From Hymenopellis radicata (Eukaryota; Basidiomycota; Agaricomycetes; Agaricales; Physalacriaceae), in contig JADNRX010000017.1 of NCBI GenBank assembly GCA_015501595.1, positions 124,001-188,000 of the forward strand: a DNA stretch of 64,000 nt. Reading direction: 5' to 3'. Below, piece by piece: positions 35,501 to 47,401 of this stretch; positions within the stretch are counted from its first letter, which is position 1; every line of letters begins with the position of its first letter. The notes below the pieces were generated by a model. That model searched no databases. It was not told the DNA's origin and worked only from the letters and a program-made list of their open reading frames with translations. The translations under genes and the position numbers were made by a program.

Positions 35501-35845
35501 GACGCGTGAGTCGGGCACGGATGAACTTTGCTGGGAAGAGGAAGGAATATCACTCCGAGAGGGCGCGCCGCATGCATCAGGAAGATCGAGAGGTGCAGAA
35601 AGGGAATTGGACTTGGAAGAGCTCCCTGGAACACCGCCTGGAATCGATTTGGACGAGAAGTCTGAAGATGAGTTTGGGAGTTGAAACTCCCAGTCATCGG
35701 GAAGGGATGTCATAAGCCCAAGTTTGATAGCCTTCGATAGAGAGGGGATTGGGGGATCTGTCGGGGTATACAGAGCCTGAAAACGGATCCCCTTTTCAAA
35801 GACATGGTGATTGTGGACACAGTGGACGGCCGATGAGCTGGCCAT
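32585..35845 (-). CDS. Crypton tyrosine recombinase with GCR1_C-like domain (unit 2)
   Basis: Intact and the same as unit 1 except for Leu instead of Pro in 'LLKRLAPDF' and one further base change. Both copies keep the Arg, HxxR and Tyr residues, so either could still be active. Confidence 0.87.
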
Positions 35846-36325
35846 TGTTCGACGCGAGGCCAATCTATGCGGCAGACATTGTCAGATAATAGATTTTAGA
35901 AAACAAAGAAACTGCGCACAGGGGGGATGCTTTCAAATTCGCGTTCGTACGCGTCCACAATCCACAATCAACAAAGCGAGATCTTGAAGTCTGAAGCAAT
36001 GCAAGCAGCAGTATGAGAAAAAAGTAGCTTGAATTTGGCGTAGAACAGCGAGTGAGGTATGGTAGATAGTTAACAAGAAGAGGTATAGAATGCCTGGCGC
36101 GTGAAGCCGCCATAGCGATCCGGGGTCCAACACACAACTCGCGCTGACGGGCGTAAGTGATCGAGAGGCCGCGTGGGAGAACAATGGGCAGAGCCACCGG
36201 TGGCAGTTACCTTTTTGGGGTAACAAAGGCGAACCAACTCATACTGGAGCGGAAACGTTTCCAAAGGCAAGGGGAAACGTTACCACCGCCGTTACTGCAC
36301 CAGGCGGTAACGCCCATATATGAAC

Positions 36326-36331
36326 TACATA
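36326..36331. repeat. Crypton right attachment core (attR)
   Basis: TACATA, followed at once by the target continuation 'AACTATAATCTCC' also found at 46955 and 47173. Confidence 0.88.
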
Positions 36332-36480
36332 AACTATAATCTCCTTTCGTTCGTTCCTCACGACCCGAGATATCGATTTATGTACTTCACTCGCATCAAG
36401 CAATGTGTTGGCAATGTGATAATATATTTGGTTTGGGCGATGGTCGGAAAAGACCATCCGACTCAGCCTACAAGCTCTAG
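36332..36480. repeat. Split direct repeat, left copy, second part
   Basis: Continues the retrotransposon repeat from 15344 across the Crypton pair, crosses the B-A boundary near 36373 and ends at the GG where the next element is inserted. Confidence 0.85.
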
Positions 36481-36482
36481 GG

Positions 36483-39118
36483 CATCAGGAAAAACCTACA
36501 TTGCCTATTTAGAACCTTTTATGTGTAATCGGGTGATGGCAAGTATTTTATGACATTTTAGAACATATTTATGAAGTAGATAGCACTGCATAGCTGAGGA
36601 GAAATGAGTATTCAATTACTCGACATCTGTCTTTGAGTTTATACATATTTCAGTCTATACATGCACAAGTACTCGCGCGCAAACAGGCCGATCCGCGATC
36701 CCTTGCCAGTCAGTTGAGTCGAGTCCGATAAGTCGAGTTAACGCGAATACACGAGGATCACCTGCTACCCAAATCCATTCATGCTCGACGAGCATTCCCG
36801 GGCAATGGCACGGGAACGCTCAGCCGTGCATGAGCAGGGACTGGGAGCAGTGATGGAGGGAGTGGTAGTGGTGGGGAGAGTGGTGAGGAAGGAGGAGGAG
36901 GAGGTGGTGGTGGGTCCACATCCTTGAGTCGTCGTCGTCGCCAGCCTCGACGCGTCATTGTTGTTGTTATATCTTGTTGTTCTGGTTGTTGAGGCAATGT
37001 CATCCCTGCCGCCGAGGTGTCGTCGTGCTTGTCGTTTTCGTCATCGTCCAAAAGTCGTCGTCGACGTTGTCCGCTTTGCTGCTGTCACAGAGACAGCAGC
37101 AGTAAGCTTGGCACAGAGCCAAAGTCCATACCGTCACCCCAGAGGCCGCCTGACAGTCGTCAGAGTGGCAGTGGCGACGGTCGTCGCCACTGGGTGTCGT
37201 AGTGTTGGTGGAGGAGAGAAGCAATGCGTAAGACACTTACGTGTCGCTTCGGACCTGAGCCCAGACCGGCCGGCGTCACCGATCCACGTGCATGTTGACT
37301 TTTGATTTCTTCCAAGTCCGTCTCTTCCCTTAGCTTCTTTCTACGCTCGCACCTAATCATACCGGACGCCCGAGCACCGGCTCACAAGCAGCCTGGACGA
37401 CAACCTCCTGACACCGGCCAGCAATCACGGACGCGAGGACGATGATATGAGTTCAAAGACAACGGCAGTCCCAGCCAACAAGGACACACCGACAAAGCGA
37501 GGGAGGACGACAAGAGCGACCGAGGAAAACGATGAGTTGGACGATAGGCGAGTGCCAGCCGTGGCTACGAGGACAGGATGTCAGCAGGCGGGCTACAGCG
37601 ATGAGCTCGTCGCCTACGACACCCGAGTTGGGAAGGGCATGGGAACGGGTATCCGGCGGGCGCAGAACATCTTTACCAACGACGACGACGTCGACCAACG
37701 AGTTGGACATGCTCCCGACAATTGTAGGCCGACTCTCGCGACTCTGTGAGTCTCTCTGACTGCTATTGATAGGCGAGGCGGGTGGGTGTGGTAGCGGCGA
37801 CCGGCGTCGTCCTGACCAGCGACCATAAGGAAAAGGTGCGTTTGACTTGCAAATATTTCTGTTGCCTTGCTGATAATTCACTCTGCTCATAGCTTCCTAT
37901 TTACCCAGGCGAACAGAACAAGCTTAGGTGTGTTCTTGTCTCTTATCTCGTCGCTGCTGATAGAATTCCAGCTTCAATACACCCTCAAGGCGGTCCTCGC
38001 AAACGATTCCCCAGCCGCCTACCCTACGTTTCTGCTGACGACTACGGCACTGCTCGGCGCTAGCAATACGCGCAACGTACGCGCCGGTCTAGTCTGCGTT
38101 CCGTGCGCGCTTTCCGCTACGTACGTCTGCATCTCTCAACTTGAGAGACGCAGCCATGAGGGCCTAAGACGTACCGTATGCCGGACTTTTCTTGGAATGA
38201 TCAAAGTGGTGCTGATATCGTGTATAGTGTACCAACAAGAACCGATCCGGTATGTACAGAGGCTCAAGGGTAAGTTATTCGTACTCTCATTTGCCCACAT
38301 GCCCTTACAATGTCAAAGTCCAACCGCCCCCACAGCAGTCGCTTCCAACGAAGAAGGCAACACTCCAGAAAGGGCGTTTGACGTGTTCATCAATAAGCAC
38401 TAATGAGTACACTGCATAGTTCGATCCCGCGAATTCTACAAGAGGGGCGCGCGCGGGGCTTCAGCCCGCGTTTTCCTACGAAGATTTGGCCGCCTCACAA
38501 AGGTATAATTATCATCTCATTTCTATCGTGTCAATCACTAACATGTATTGTGCACAGGTTAGGCGCAGCGTTATCCGAATCGTGCGAGAGAGCCCGTATT
38601 CCGCCACAGAGGTTTTTTTTGCGAACGACGGCATGCACAGTGACGACTTTGCGCGGGGATACCACCAATCACGATGACATCCGGCCAGCTCAACACTCGA
38701 GGAGGTCCATGCGAACGAGATGCAGGATGAGAAGCATGATACGGTGCAATCCGTGATGGATGAGGAGTAAATTGGGTAGTGGCCCGGGTGGGCAGCTTAT
38801 GTATACATGTCATCTCTTCAGCCCTCGTACTCTATCGTGCTTTGATACTTGCTGCTCGTAATGCTATTGTCATTTCTGATTCTATTGTGTGATAAAACAG
38901 TCTAATTAAGTCTAAAGTAGCAGCTAATTGATGTGTAACTCTCATGTAATATGTGTCTAATGTTTGTCTAATTGAGTCTAATATGTCAAGGGGGAAGGGC
39001 ATAAGTGTGCATTTTAGACATAAATGCTGAGATCTGCTATTCTAGCACTATTTAGACCATTTTAGAGATTATCTACGACTACTTACGTATAATATGGCAA
39101 TGTGGGTTTTTCCTGATG
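36483..39118. mobile_element. Non-autonomous TIR element, 2.64 kb, GG duplication
   Basis: Left end CATCAGGAAAAACC and right end GGTTTTTCCTGATG form inverted repeats of about 24 bp with one mismatch. GG flanks both sides, and the uninterrupted site ('CTCTAGGGATCTGCAAG') is seen at 15169 and 46779. The interior has GTC-rich tracts (36880-37250) and open stretches such as 37867-38403 plus, none resembling a transposase. Superfamily not assigned. Confidence 0.75.
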
Positions 39119-39243
39119 GGATCTGCAAGAACCCAGTTTGAAGGAGGTATGCCGACGCGCTGCAGGATCCCAAGAGGTAGGAGGCATAACGATTGAGTTA
39201 ATGTGTGTAAAGACAGTGGTGTGATACGATACGGTAGGTGTTA

Positions 39244-40457
39244 TCAGTTTCGAATGGGAGGAAGGGTATATGTAATAAATCGCTCATGGACGACGGGATC
39301 CGCCTGCATGTATACAGCTAAAATCGCAGCATGTTTTCGGAGGTATCGCAGGAACGCATCACTAGCCCACCGGCCGATCGTCTTTACCGCTTCAAATGAA
39401 ACCCCACGTAAGAGGTATTCCAGTGTGGCACCTATTCGGATCCCATGGCCTTGCAGAGGATCAAGACTCGCTTTCGTAAACGCCAGATGTACGCGCTTGA
39501 GAAACGCGGCCTTTGTGAGTGGTTTGAACTTTCCCTTCTGCTTGTAAGCGAAGAGGTGTCCATTTGCGGGAGGGTGATTCACGGTTAAGTGCACTTGAAG
39601 AAGATGTTCCGGGTCGCTTGAGCCGTTCTGCCGCGCCCAGAACACATCTTCGCCAGTGGGAGACACTTTGGTCCAAGGAAGATGAAAGGTGGTCTGCTTA
39701 AGGCCGTTGCGGTCTGTCATCTGTAAATGGGGAAATGATTAGTGTTGAACACCGTCTCTGAGTGATGTACGCCGTTACCATTTCGACATCTGATGGCTTG
39801 ACATGAATTTTTAGATCAAAACTTGTCAATGTCCGAACGGTGAACTCGCCCAAACGAGCGGCTGAGTAAAACGTTGTTGATAAACACGCAGCTACTGCCG
39901 CGTCGAGAGGAATATCAAGATTGAAGTGGGATAAGAGTGCCTCGATGACGGAAATTGTGTATGGCAGGCGCTTCTTCCGTTTTGAAGACTCCGGTGCCAA
40001 AGCGTCCGCGGCGCGTAGTAGAGCGTCCAATTCATCGTCTTTCATTGCCCAGACCGCGCCATGGATGATGTGCCATGCACGAACACCAGCGACATATCCA
40101 GAGATTGTTCTGCCAGCGTAAGAACCCGCTAGTGTTGCAATAAAACTTGATACCAAAAGAGCTGGTGCTGGGCACCTCAGCACTTCTGGGACAGCCCGAC
40201 GGTCGCAAAAGACATGCCACCACAATAGGCCGGATCCATAGGTTTCGAGTGTACCATCTGCATAAGCGAACGTGATTACGTCGTGGAGACGCTGAACGTC
40301 CATGGTTGAAAGGCCGGCCACGGCAGTACGCGTCGTCGCAGGAGTCCACTTGATGAGGCGATCGCGTGCAGATACATGTTCGCGCAGAGGTGAAGGGATT
40401 ATTGTTAAATGAAGGGGATATGGTTTGACCCATGCTGCTTGTCGCCTCACCGGCAGT
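39244..40457 (-). CDS. Retrotransposon tyrosine recombinase (PAT/Ngaro YR)
   Basis: Joins extrachromosomal retrotransposon DNA to the genome. One intron (about 39721-39778) is spliced between 'KPSDVEM' and 'MTDRNGLKQT'. N-terminal part: 'YAGRTISGYVAGVRAWH', then 'YSAARLGEFTV' with the first catalytic Arg; after the intron 'LQGHGIRIGATLEYLLRG' (HxxR), 'TIGRWASDAFLRYLRKHAA' with Trp and nucleophilic Tyr, and a stop at 39244. No clean ATG is seen before the domain (first Met 'MDVQRLHD' at 40303), so the exact start is open. The catalytic residues are intact, unlike those frames of the neighbouring pol that carry shifts. Confidence 0.75.
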
Positions 40458-42494
40458 TTAGAAACGAGAATTGACGTCGACGAGTGACTCGGGGAGCCAG
40501 TCGAAATCCTGCTGTGGTGAGGCGTTACGAACAGACGCGGTAGTGGAGGGCTTGGGTAGGGCTGAAACCTTGCCACGATGGCGTTCCGCGGCGATGGGCG
40601 GGCTATCCCATGGGATGAGGAAGTTGGCGACATCTTCTGGTAAGTCAAAGTCGGGCAGAAGGAAGGCAGTGGAACCATATTCGCCGCGAGAGGGAGCGTC
40701 TGCAGGGTTATTGTGGGTGTTGACGTAGCGGGAGAAGATAGTAATGTCAGCCGCGGTGCAGACATCGTGTACCCGCTTGAAGACGTCGTTGACGGCTTGG
40801 TTGCGGCTGCGATTATTCCACCAGCCCTCAACGACGGGGTGTTGTCACCGTAGACCTTGATAAACTTGTTTCCCTGGTACCTAGAATGACTCGTAAATTA
40901 ATGAAGAAAATGCCACTATACTGAATGTCTTGTACCGATTCGTGTGATGCATAGGACCAATAATTCGAAGCCGATGGCTTCAGCCCACTGTATGTCACGC
41001 CCGGGCGAGGCGTTCCATCCGGGTACCAGTCGCCACGCCCGCCACCACTTGCCGATGACGATTGCAACACCCACACCTGAACTCGCGTCTGAGTACGCGC
41101 GACAATCCCAGACTTGTACAGGTCGAGGAATGCGTCTAGTGAGGTGACGTTCTGTAACTGTGTAGACCACCAGAAGAGGTCCCGCTCTGTACCTTTCGGT
41201 GGCGTACGTGGTTTGAAAGGAGTGTCTTCGAAAATGCCGAGGAAACGCTCCAACGTCGTGAGATACGCTCGTCCAACGGGTATGATTCGCGTGCATGATA
41301 AGAGCTGCCCATACAGCTTCTCAGTTTCCTTCTTGTCGTGCGTCGCCTTTGAATTCCAGAGCACGATTGATGCAATGTACTTTTCGCGACGGTCCTGAGG
41401 CAAGGAGAGCATGCGGGCTTCGATGTCGAAGCCGATACCTGTGAAAGGACGACGCCCGAAGAGAAAGGAAAGTCTTTGATGGTTTTCCACGGTAGACCCA
41501 GCAATTCGGAAACTGCGTCGATGTCTGCGAAGCAGTACGTATACTTCGCGTCATCTGCTGACCGAATAGAAGTCGCGGACAAATCTCGCAGAGCAAACGC
41601 CATGTCCTCATCAAATTCTTGTGGGTATGATTCTGATTCTGCCCCCTTCCACCAAATGCGACCGCCTGTTTGACGACGTCCGCCTTGTGTGAGTATGCAT
41701 GCGCGCAAATGACGTCTGTATTCATTGTATTCATCAAGAAAACGAAGAAGAATGCGCATGAAGAAATGGTCATCAACCCATTTTGATAAAGGACCAATGC
41801 CCGATGCGCGAATAACGTCTGCTGCTGCGTCACCGACACCACCGTACACTCCACATGCAGAAGAGAGACCAAAAGCACAATAAGGATCAACGACAAAATT
41901 GTCGCCTGGGATTTGAACAACTGTTCCGGGCCACTGAGATTCATGAATAGGTATATTGCGATATGCTTCTGACACGTCGCGTATTGCCCCTTGAGACCCT
42001 GGTGGCAACATGGCGACCTTGAAGCATACAGCCTCGAACGTGCCCCACGTGCACGGAAAATCGTCTGAAGAGATGAAATGATTGATAGAGTAAACGTCGT
42101 CGCGCGGCGTCCGAGGAAACGAGAAGTTCTGAACCATGCGCAACTTGTCTGTATGAGGTTTCGGGACGAGCGACAGAGGTGAACTCTGAAAGGGACCAAT
42201 GAGGTGTTCCAACTCGCGCTTGGAGAATGGACCAATGTAACGATTAGAATCAAACTCGTTCTTAATGATACGATTGAATTCGTCGATATTAGCGATGATA
42301 GATGGGCTATTAGGAGGGGTATATGTAGATGTAATGGGCGGAACGCCCGTATTGAAGCCGTAGCGAAGACCGTTGACGAGGTGTGGATACCGATGGCTAA
42401 GCCCATACAGTGAGAGCAAACGCTCCCAGTTGTCAGGCTTAAGAGGAGTGAGTGTCTTACTCCTTCTGAGCTCGAGGACACTTGTAGGCGCCAT
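40458..42494 (-). pseudogene. Retrotransposon pol: reverse transcriptase and RNase H, frameshifted
   Basis: Starts at 'MAPTSVLELRRSKTLTPL' (42494), overlapping the end of gag. RT text includes 'DKLRMVQNFSFP', 'AIRDVSEAYRNIPI', 'AFGLSSACGVYGG' and the catalytic 'WVDDHFF'. A shift follows 'FPFSSGVV' near 41450 before 'TGIGFDIEARML'. RNase H follows: 'YSDASSGVGVAIVIG', 'IQWAEAIGFELLV', 'KVYGDNT' and 'NTHNNPADAPSR', which supply its acidic residues, with further shifts near 41100 and in a C run near 40840. The stop is at 40458. The three shifts make it inactive unless they are sequencing errors. Confidence 0.7.
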
Positions 42495-42907
42495 GATCCT
42501 TGGAGCCACAGCCGGAGCAATCGTGACGATCGGAATGGAATGCACTGGTACAACCGCGTGGGATTTGCCAGTTGAGGCAAACGCGACCGCCCGACTTGGT
42601 CTCGATGCTGCCAGTGGAACGTCTGCGAATGCGCGTCGCTCCTCCGTTCCAAAGTGTTGTCGCGCGGCACGCTGAGACACCCGTGTGTAACCCCAAGCAG
42701 ATGGCACAGGTGACGGGGCTCTGACCTCCTGTGCTCTTGTGAAAATGGCGTGGAGGGTCGCGTCTGGATGACGACGCGCCGTGCTGTGGGGAAGGCGAAC
42801 GGGGTCGCTTCGCTGAAGATGATGACGACACTGAGCGAGCTGCGCTCTCGAGTCTCTGCAGCAACGCCTGTGCTTTCGCGTTGGAATCACGCGACTGTTG
42901 TGTCACG

Positions 42908-43050
42908 GAAATGTCAAGGCATCGGAAGGCCATAATAAATGTGAAGACCATCGGAAGGGTCCATGAAAATGTAGGGCATCGGAAGGCCAATTGAATGTGC
43001 AAGGCATCGGAAGGCCAAGTGAAATGTAATGCAAAGATATCATATGTAAG
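42908..43050. repeat. Short repeats of GGCATCGGAAGGCC in the gag intron
   Basis: Four spaced copies, three close to GGCATCGGAAGGCC and one shortened, at about 35-bp spacing fill the unusually long gag intron. Confidence 0.7.
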
Positions 43051-43303
43051 AGAGAGGGAGAAACGATAACCATTAGTAAATATTTCGCCACAAGAGAGAA
43101 AAGAGCACATACAGTCTGAATAGCGGCCGTCGACTCATTCGCGATGATCTCGTTGTACTTGGCTTCCAGGGACGTAGCATTGATGTCTCCGATATTGAAT
43201 GAGACGCGACCAGCCTCGAAATCATTGTGCCAGAGGCGGCGCATACTCTCGCAATAGGCGAGGAGCGCACGCACCCTATGCTGTATCAATTATCTATTAC
43301 AAG

Positions 43304-45872
43304 CTCTTACAAGAAGGCATGGAATTACATTAACAGCTCTAATATGAGGCCTGCGACTATAGGGTTATATTACATTACATATCCCCTGCCAAATATAATG
43401 GGTTAGGTTAGATCACATGATTGTAAAAGCGGAGGACCTAGTCACATGATCAAAAAAGCGAAAGGGCTAGGGTTCTCCTCAATGGGTGTAGGGATCATTA
43501 GGAACCACAGATTAGATATTGATGGGATGTGGGGGATGTTCCTGGGATTGATGGATTGATGGATGGGACCTAGGATGGGTGGGGGATGCCCTTGGCTACG
43601 CAATTGTGGCGCATTTTTGATTAGATCAGCATTGGGCTGGATGGCGTGGGTAATAATGAATGCTGCTGTAGGGGATGGCTGTTGGGGTGATGAAAACCTT
43701 TTTTATAGTTTTTTGGGCTGGGAATCCAATGGTGTAAACCATTTTGCAATAGCTTCAAAACTGGAGGAGATATTAAGAGTGCGAAAATGCGCCACACTTC
43801 TAGTAGGCTCTGTACATATCCTATAGCCTTGTGACTTTGATACCTTTTAGAGGTACTATAGAACAATATCTGATATCATTTTCAGGTAATTCTATGACAG
43901 GGTTCAAGAGATATATCAGAATGACTGCTCCAGGGCCACCAGGGATATAGCATAGGATCCTGGCACTCTGGGGACCTGATACTTTGATACATCGTTTATA
44001 GTAGTACTAAACCTCTATTTATGATATAGATAGTGTCCCCAACCCAGTGGTCCATGTATAGATAGGTCCCCAGTGCTGTTTTAAGCATTTTCGCATTTTT
44101 GGTTATTTAACATAGGGATACCTCTCTAAATTGTACTGGGCTACCTTTAGACATTCATTTACAACCTTTTTGCAAAAGGAACCATGTTATTTGGTGAAGG
44201 GACCAGTGTTCTAGAGGTCAGTCTTCCTCCTCACCGGAGTTTTGATCAAAATTCCCACGCTCTAGAGGGAGGATCGTCCACTCAATTTAACGTGTCTCAC
44301 ATATGCTACTGCCTTCATTTCTTCTGTAGGACGTGTATATATATTATATGCATGATCTCCAGGTGTCAGACCAGTAGTTTAATGAGGTAATCATATCAGA
44401 AAGTCGTCCTTGGATATGCAGACCTACTTATCCTGCTATAAATTGGAGATTACTCTATGAGTATTGATAAGAGACCTGAAATGTGAGTTGGACCTTGTTA
44501 TTAGAGTGAAATTAGAGGTATTAGAGCAGTCAGCCAGATAACAGTTATGTGCTATAATCTGTTTAGGCATTGAAAGCAGTTAGGCAAGAGTTAGTCCACT
44601 TCGCATTTTCACTTTCTTACCTCTCATGTGTAACATATAAGAGATGCCTCTTAGTTCATTCCATATGATATATAATCATAACCTAACATTTTTTAAGGTG
44701 CCATTTGAAGTAGAACATGAAATATCACTATCTGAAGGTAGCCCAAGCTGTCTACAGAGCTTAGGGCGAGTTCCTGACCTGATTACTTCATTAAATTACT
44801 GGTCTGGCATGTGGAGATCATATATATGACATATATACACGTCCTGCAGAAGGAATGAAGGCAGTAGCATATGTGAGACACGTTAAATTGAGTGGACGAT
44901 CCTCCCTCTAGAGCGTGGGAATTTTGATCAAAACTCCGGTGAGGAGGAAGACTGACGTCTAGAACACTGGTCCCTTCACCAAATAACATGGTTCCTTTTG
45001 CAAAGAGGTTGTAAATGAATGTCTAAAGGTAGCCCAGTACAATTTAGAGAGGTATCCTTATATTAAATAATCAGAAATGCGAAAATGCTTAAAGCAGCAC
45101 TGGGGACCTATCTATACATGGACCACTGGGTTGGGGACACTCTCCACATCATGAATAAAGGTTTATTAGCACTATAAACGATGTATCAAAGTCTTAGGTC
45201 CCCAAAGTGACAGGATCCTATGCTATATCCCTGGTGGCCCTGGAGCAGTCATCCTGATATATCTCTTGAACCCTCTGATGAAATGACCTGAAAATGATAT
45301 CAGATATCGTTCTATAGTACCTCTAAAAGGTATCAAAGTCACAAGGCTATAGGCTATGTACAAGGCCTACTAGAAGTGTGGCGCATTTTTGCACCCTTAA
45401 TATCTCCCCCAGTTTTGAAGCTATCGCAAAATGGTTTACACCATTGGATTCCCAGCCCAAAAAACTATAAAAAAGGTTTTCATCACCCCAACAGCCATCC
45501 CCTACAGCAGCATTCATTATTACCCACCCCATCCAGCCCAATGCTGATCTAATCAAAAATGCGCCACAATTGCGTAGCCAAGGGCATCCCCCACCCATCC
45601 TAGGTCCCATCCATCAATCCATCAATCCCAGGAACATCCCCCACATCCCATCAATATCTAATCTGTGGTTCCTGATGATCCCTACCCCACCCATTGAGGA
45701 GGACCCTAGCCCTTTCGCTTTTTTGATCATGTGACTAGGTTCTCTGCTTTTTCAATCATGTGATCTAACCTAACCCATTATATTAGGCAGGGGATATGTA
45801 ATGTATTATAACCCTATAGTCGCAGACCTCAAATTAGAGCTGTTAATGTAATTCCATGCCTTCTTGTAAGAG
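43304..45872. mobile_element. Foldback element with ~1.1-kb inverted arms
   Basis: Left arm 43304 to about 44410 and right arm about 44770 to 45872 are inverted copies with few differences, separated by a loop of about 360 bp. Each arm carries the same open stretch ('MGPRMGGGCPWLRNCGAFLI') and ATCC/GGAT-rich blocks. The ends read GCTCTTACAAGAAGGC and its complement. It splits the gag frame. No transposase is visible and no clear duplication flanks it; weak symmetry continues about 30 bp beyond both ends. Confidence 0.75.
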
Positions 45873-46679
45873 CATGTAATACATAACTGGTACATCATAG
45901 GGTGGCGCACGCTTTCCGAGGACTCCACGTTTCGCAAAATCGTGTCCACCAAGCTTGAAGAACAGATCGTTAAGAGCGTGAACGTGTTCCGCGGGCCAGT
46001 TGTCGGCGATAATTGCGCGGATATAGCCGTTGTAGGCTTCAGGGAAATAAGTCCAGTCCATGGCACTCTCGCCCGCCAACTTTCGAGAGACGGGCTCCTG
46101 TCCAAGAAGCACGCGCAAACCGTCCGCGACAGCGTCATCGGCGGCGGAGGCGTCCAAGTCAGCTGCTGACTTCAACGCGTCGGGAGTCCAGTACATCAAG
46201 GACACGTAGCGGCGAGCCTGGACGAGCTTCAAAGCCGTAGGGTGAACGAGACTGTGAACGAAATCAGGCGCCTTGGTGTTGGAGTCGAAAACGCCTAGCT
46301 GAGGCTTCTTGTCGATAATGGCCTGAAGCGCGTCCTTGCGAGCGCGGTCAGCCGCCGCTTCCGCCAGCTTTTCAGCTGCTAAGCGCTGGTCTTCGGCGGC
46401 GTCAGCAGCAACCTTGTCGGCTGCAACCTGCGCGTCCCAGTCAGCTTTACTCCTGTCGTTACCATCCGTCCACCGCTTCGCAAGGAGAGCAATAGCTTCG
46501 GCCTCGGTAATCTGCCGAGCCTTCTCAGCATCCTCCCTCGAGTCCTTCCACTCCGGCAACGAGAAATCCGGGCAAACGAGAGCATATGGGTCGACTAGGA
46601 CACGAATAGGGGGGTTGGTGGCAGACATTATTGGTGGGATGAGATAAAGTAGATCAAGGAGTGTTATCAGAAGTCAAGA

Positions 46680-47219
46680 TAGGACTAGAAGAGTTGTCCA
46701 AAAAGCAAGGACTGTAGAGTATACGATGAATACAGGACGAGACTTTCGGCAAAGACCATCCGACTCAGCCTACAAGCTCTAGGGATCTGCAAGAACCCGA
46801 CATAGTAGACTAAGTTAGTAAGATGTGGGGAGGGATGGTGGTCCAAAAAGCAAGGACTGTAGAGTATGCGATGAATACAGGACGAGACTTTCGGCAGTCA
46901 ACGTCGTAAGAGACAAGAAGAAGTGATCGACGTTGATCGCCTCATCCGTACATAAACTATAATCTCCTTTCGTTCGTTCCTCACGACCCGAGATATCGAT
47001 TTATGTACTTCACTCGCATCAAGCAATGTGTTGGCAATGATATAATATATTTGGTTTGGTCCAAAAAGCAAGGACTGTAGAGTATACGATGAATACAGGA
47101 CGAGACTTTCGGCAGTCAACGTCGTAAGAGACAAGAAGAAGTGATCGACGTTGATCGCCTCATCCGTACATAAACTATAATCTCCTTTCGTTCGTTCCTC
47201 ACGACCCGAGATATCGATC
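46680..47219. repeat. Split direct repeats, right end, two-and-a-half copies
   Basis: Partial copy (about 46695-46752), full copy (46760-46997 and on to about 47058) and a third (47059-47219) of the retrotransposon repeat, including the internal B-A boundary and two uninterrupted Crypton target sites. The third ends at 'GATATCGAT', the outer B boundary. Confidence 0.8.
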
Positions 47220-47401
47220 GTCTTATCCACCATCACCACCCCGCCCTTCCGCCGGGTCGGGATCCACACGTGACCCAATTTGGTAACTTACGACCTCCCA
47301 AACGGGGTCGGTAATTTACAAGTAAATTACAGTCACGTGACGCGTAATTTACAGTAAAAAATGGATTTTGTAAAAAACTGACCGTTTCTTGCGCCACCCT
47401 A
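47220..47401. other. Right arm of the hAT-like element
   Basis: GTAATTTAC and GTAAATTAC motifs at 47311-47350, CACGTG sites, then the inverted TIR ending in CTTGCGCCACCCTA. No coding content. Confidence 0.65.

Larger units (their letters stand above)
25833..36325. mobile_element. Crypton-type element, unit 2 (10,493 bp), tandem copy
   Basis: Head-to-tail copy of unit 1 bounded by cores at 25833 and 36326. Outside one 2.3-kb stretch I find three base changes (16505/26994 C/T; 23909 G/A, a Pro-Leu change in the recombinase; 24297 G/A) and one G-run length change (15848). About 15 single-base length differences cluster in 18,960-21,300 of unit 1 and its counterpart. Confidence 0.88.
42457..46628 (-). 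pseudogene. Retrotransposon gag, interrupted by a foldback element
   Basis: The N-terminal part runs from 'MSATNPPIRVLVDPYALVCP' (46628) through an Ala/Lys/Glu-rich helical stretch to 'APPYDVPVMYYML', where the foldback element is inserted (43304-45872). The frame resumes at 'RVRALLAYCESMRRLWHNDF', then a 218-bp intron (42895-43112), a Ser/Arg-rich stretch and a C-terminal zinc-binding part ('CAICLGLHTGVSAC', 'CLNWQIPRGC', 'HDCSGCGSKDHGAYKCP'). It stops at 42457, overlapping pol by 38 bases. Confidence 0.75.
15075..47219 (-). mobile_element. PAT/Ngaro-type YR retrotransposon, interrupted three times
   Basis: Read on the minus strand the element carries gag, pol (RT plus RNase H) and a tyrosine recombinase, with no integrase, protease or LTRs. 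The ends share a direct repeat split between left and right: A starts 'TTATGTACTTCACTCG', B ends 'CCGAGATATCGAT', and the joined B-A boundary occurs internally at about 36373 and 46997. This split-repeat plan belongs to PAT/Ngaro-like members of the DIRS order. Later insertions are the Crypton pair (15345-36331), a TIR element (36483-39118) and a foldback element (43304-45872). Without them it is about 6 kb. Confidence 0.8.
14559..47401. mobile_element. hAT-like TIR element carrying a large TE nest
   Basis: The left end reads TAGGGTGGCGCAAGAAAT and the right end is its inverted complement with one T/C change, inside perfect 8-bp duplications. An 8-bp duplication with a TIR starting TAGGG is typical of hAT transposons. 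Copies of GTAATTTAC and its complement recur in both arms beside CACGTG-like sites, as expected of subterminal transposase sites. Removing everything inserted later leaves about 700 bp and no transposase frame, so it is non-autonomous; the superfamily is inferred from ends only. Confidence 0.75.

Noticed and set aside
15345..36331. Starship-type giant element
   Set aside because: It has a tyrosine recombinase and cargo, but the recombinase carries a C-terminal GCR1_C-like domain rather than looking like a DUF3435 captain, and the size and fungal group fit Crypton better.
15345..36331. Tandem copy as assembly artefact
   Set aside because: Base substitutions distinguish the units and the junction is a precise recombination core, which an assembly error would not produce. 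Not fully excluded without reads.
36483..39118. Genes within the GG-flanked TIR element
   Set aside because: Open stretches are simple-sequence driven (GTC repeats) or lack any motif, and no splice chain was convincing.
46680..47219. LTRs of a Gypsy or Copia retrotransposon
   Set aside because: No integrase or protease, a tyrosine recombinase instead, repeats split with an internal B-A boundary, and no target duplication.
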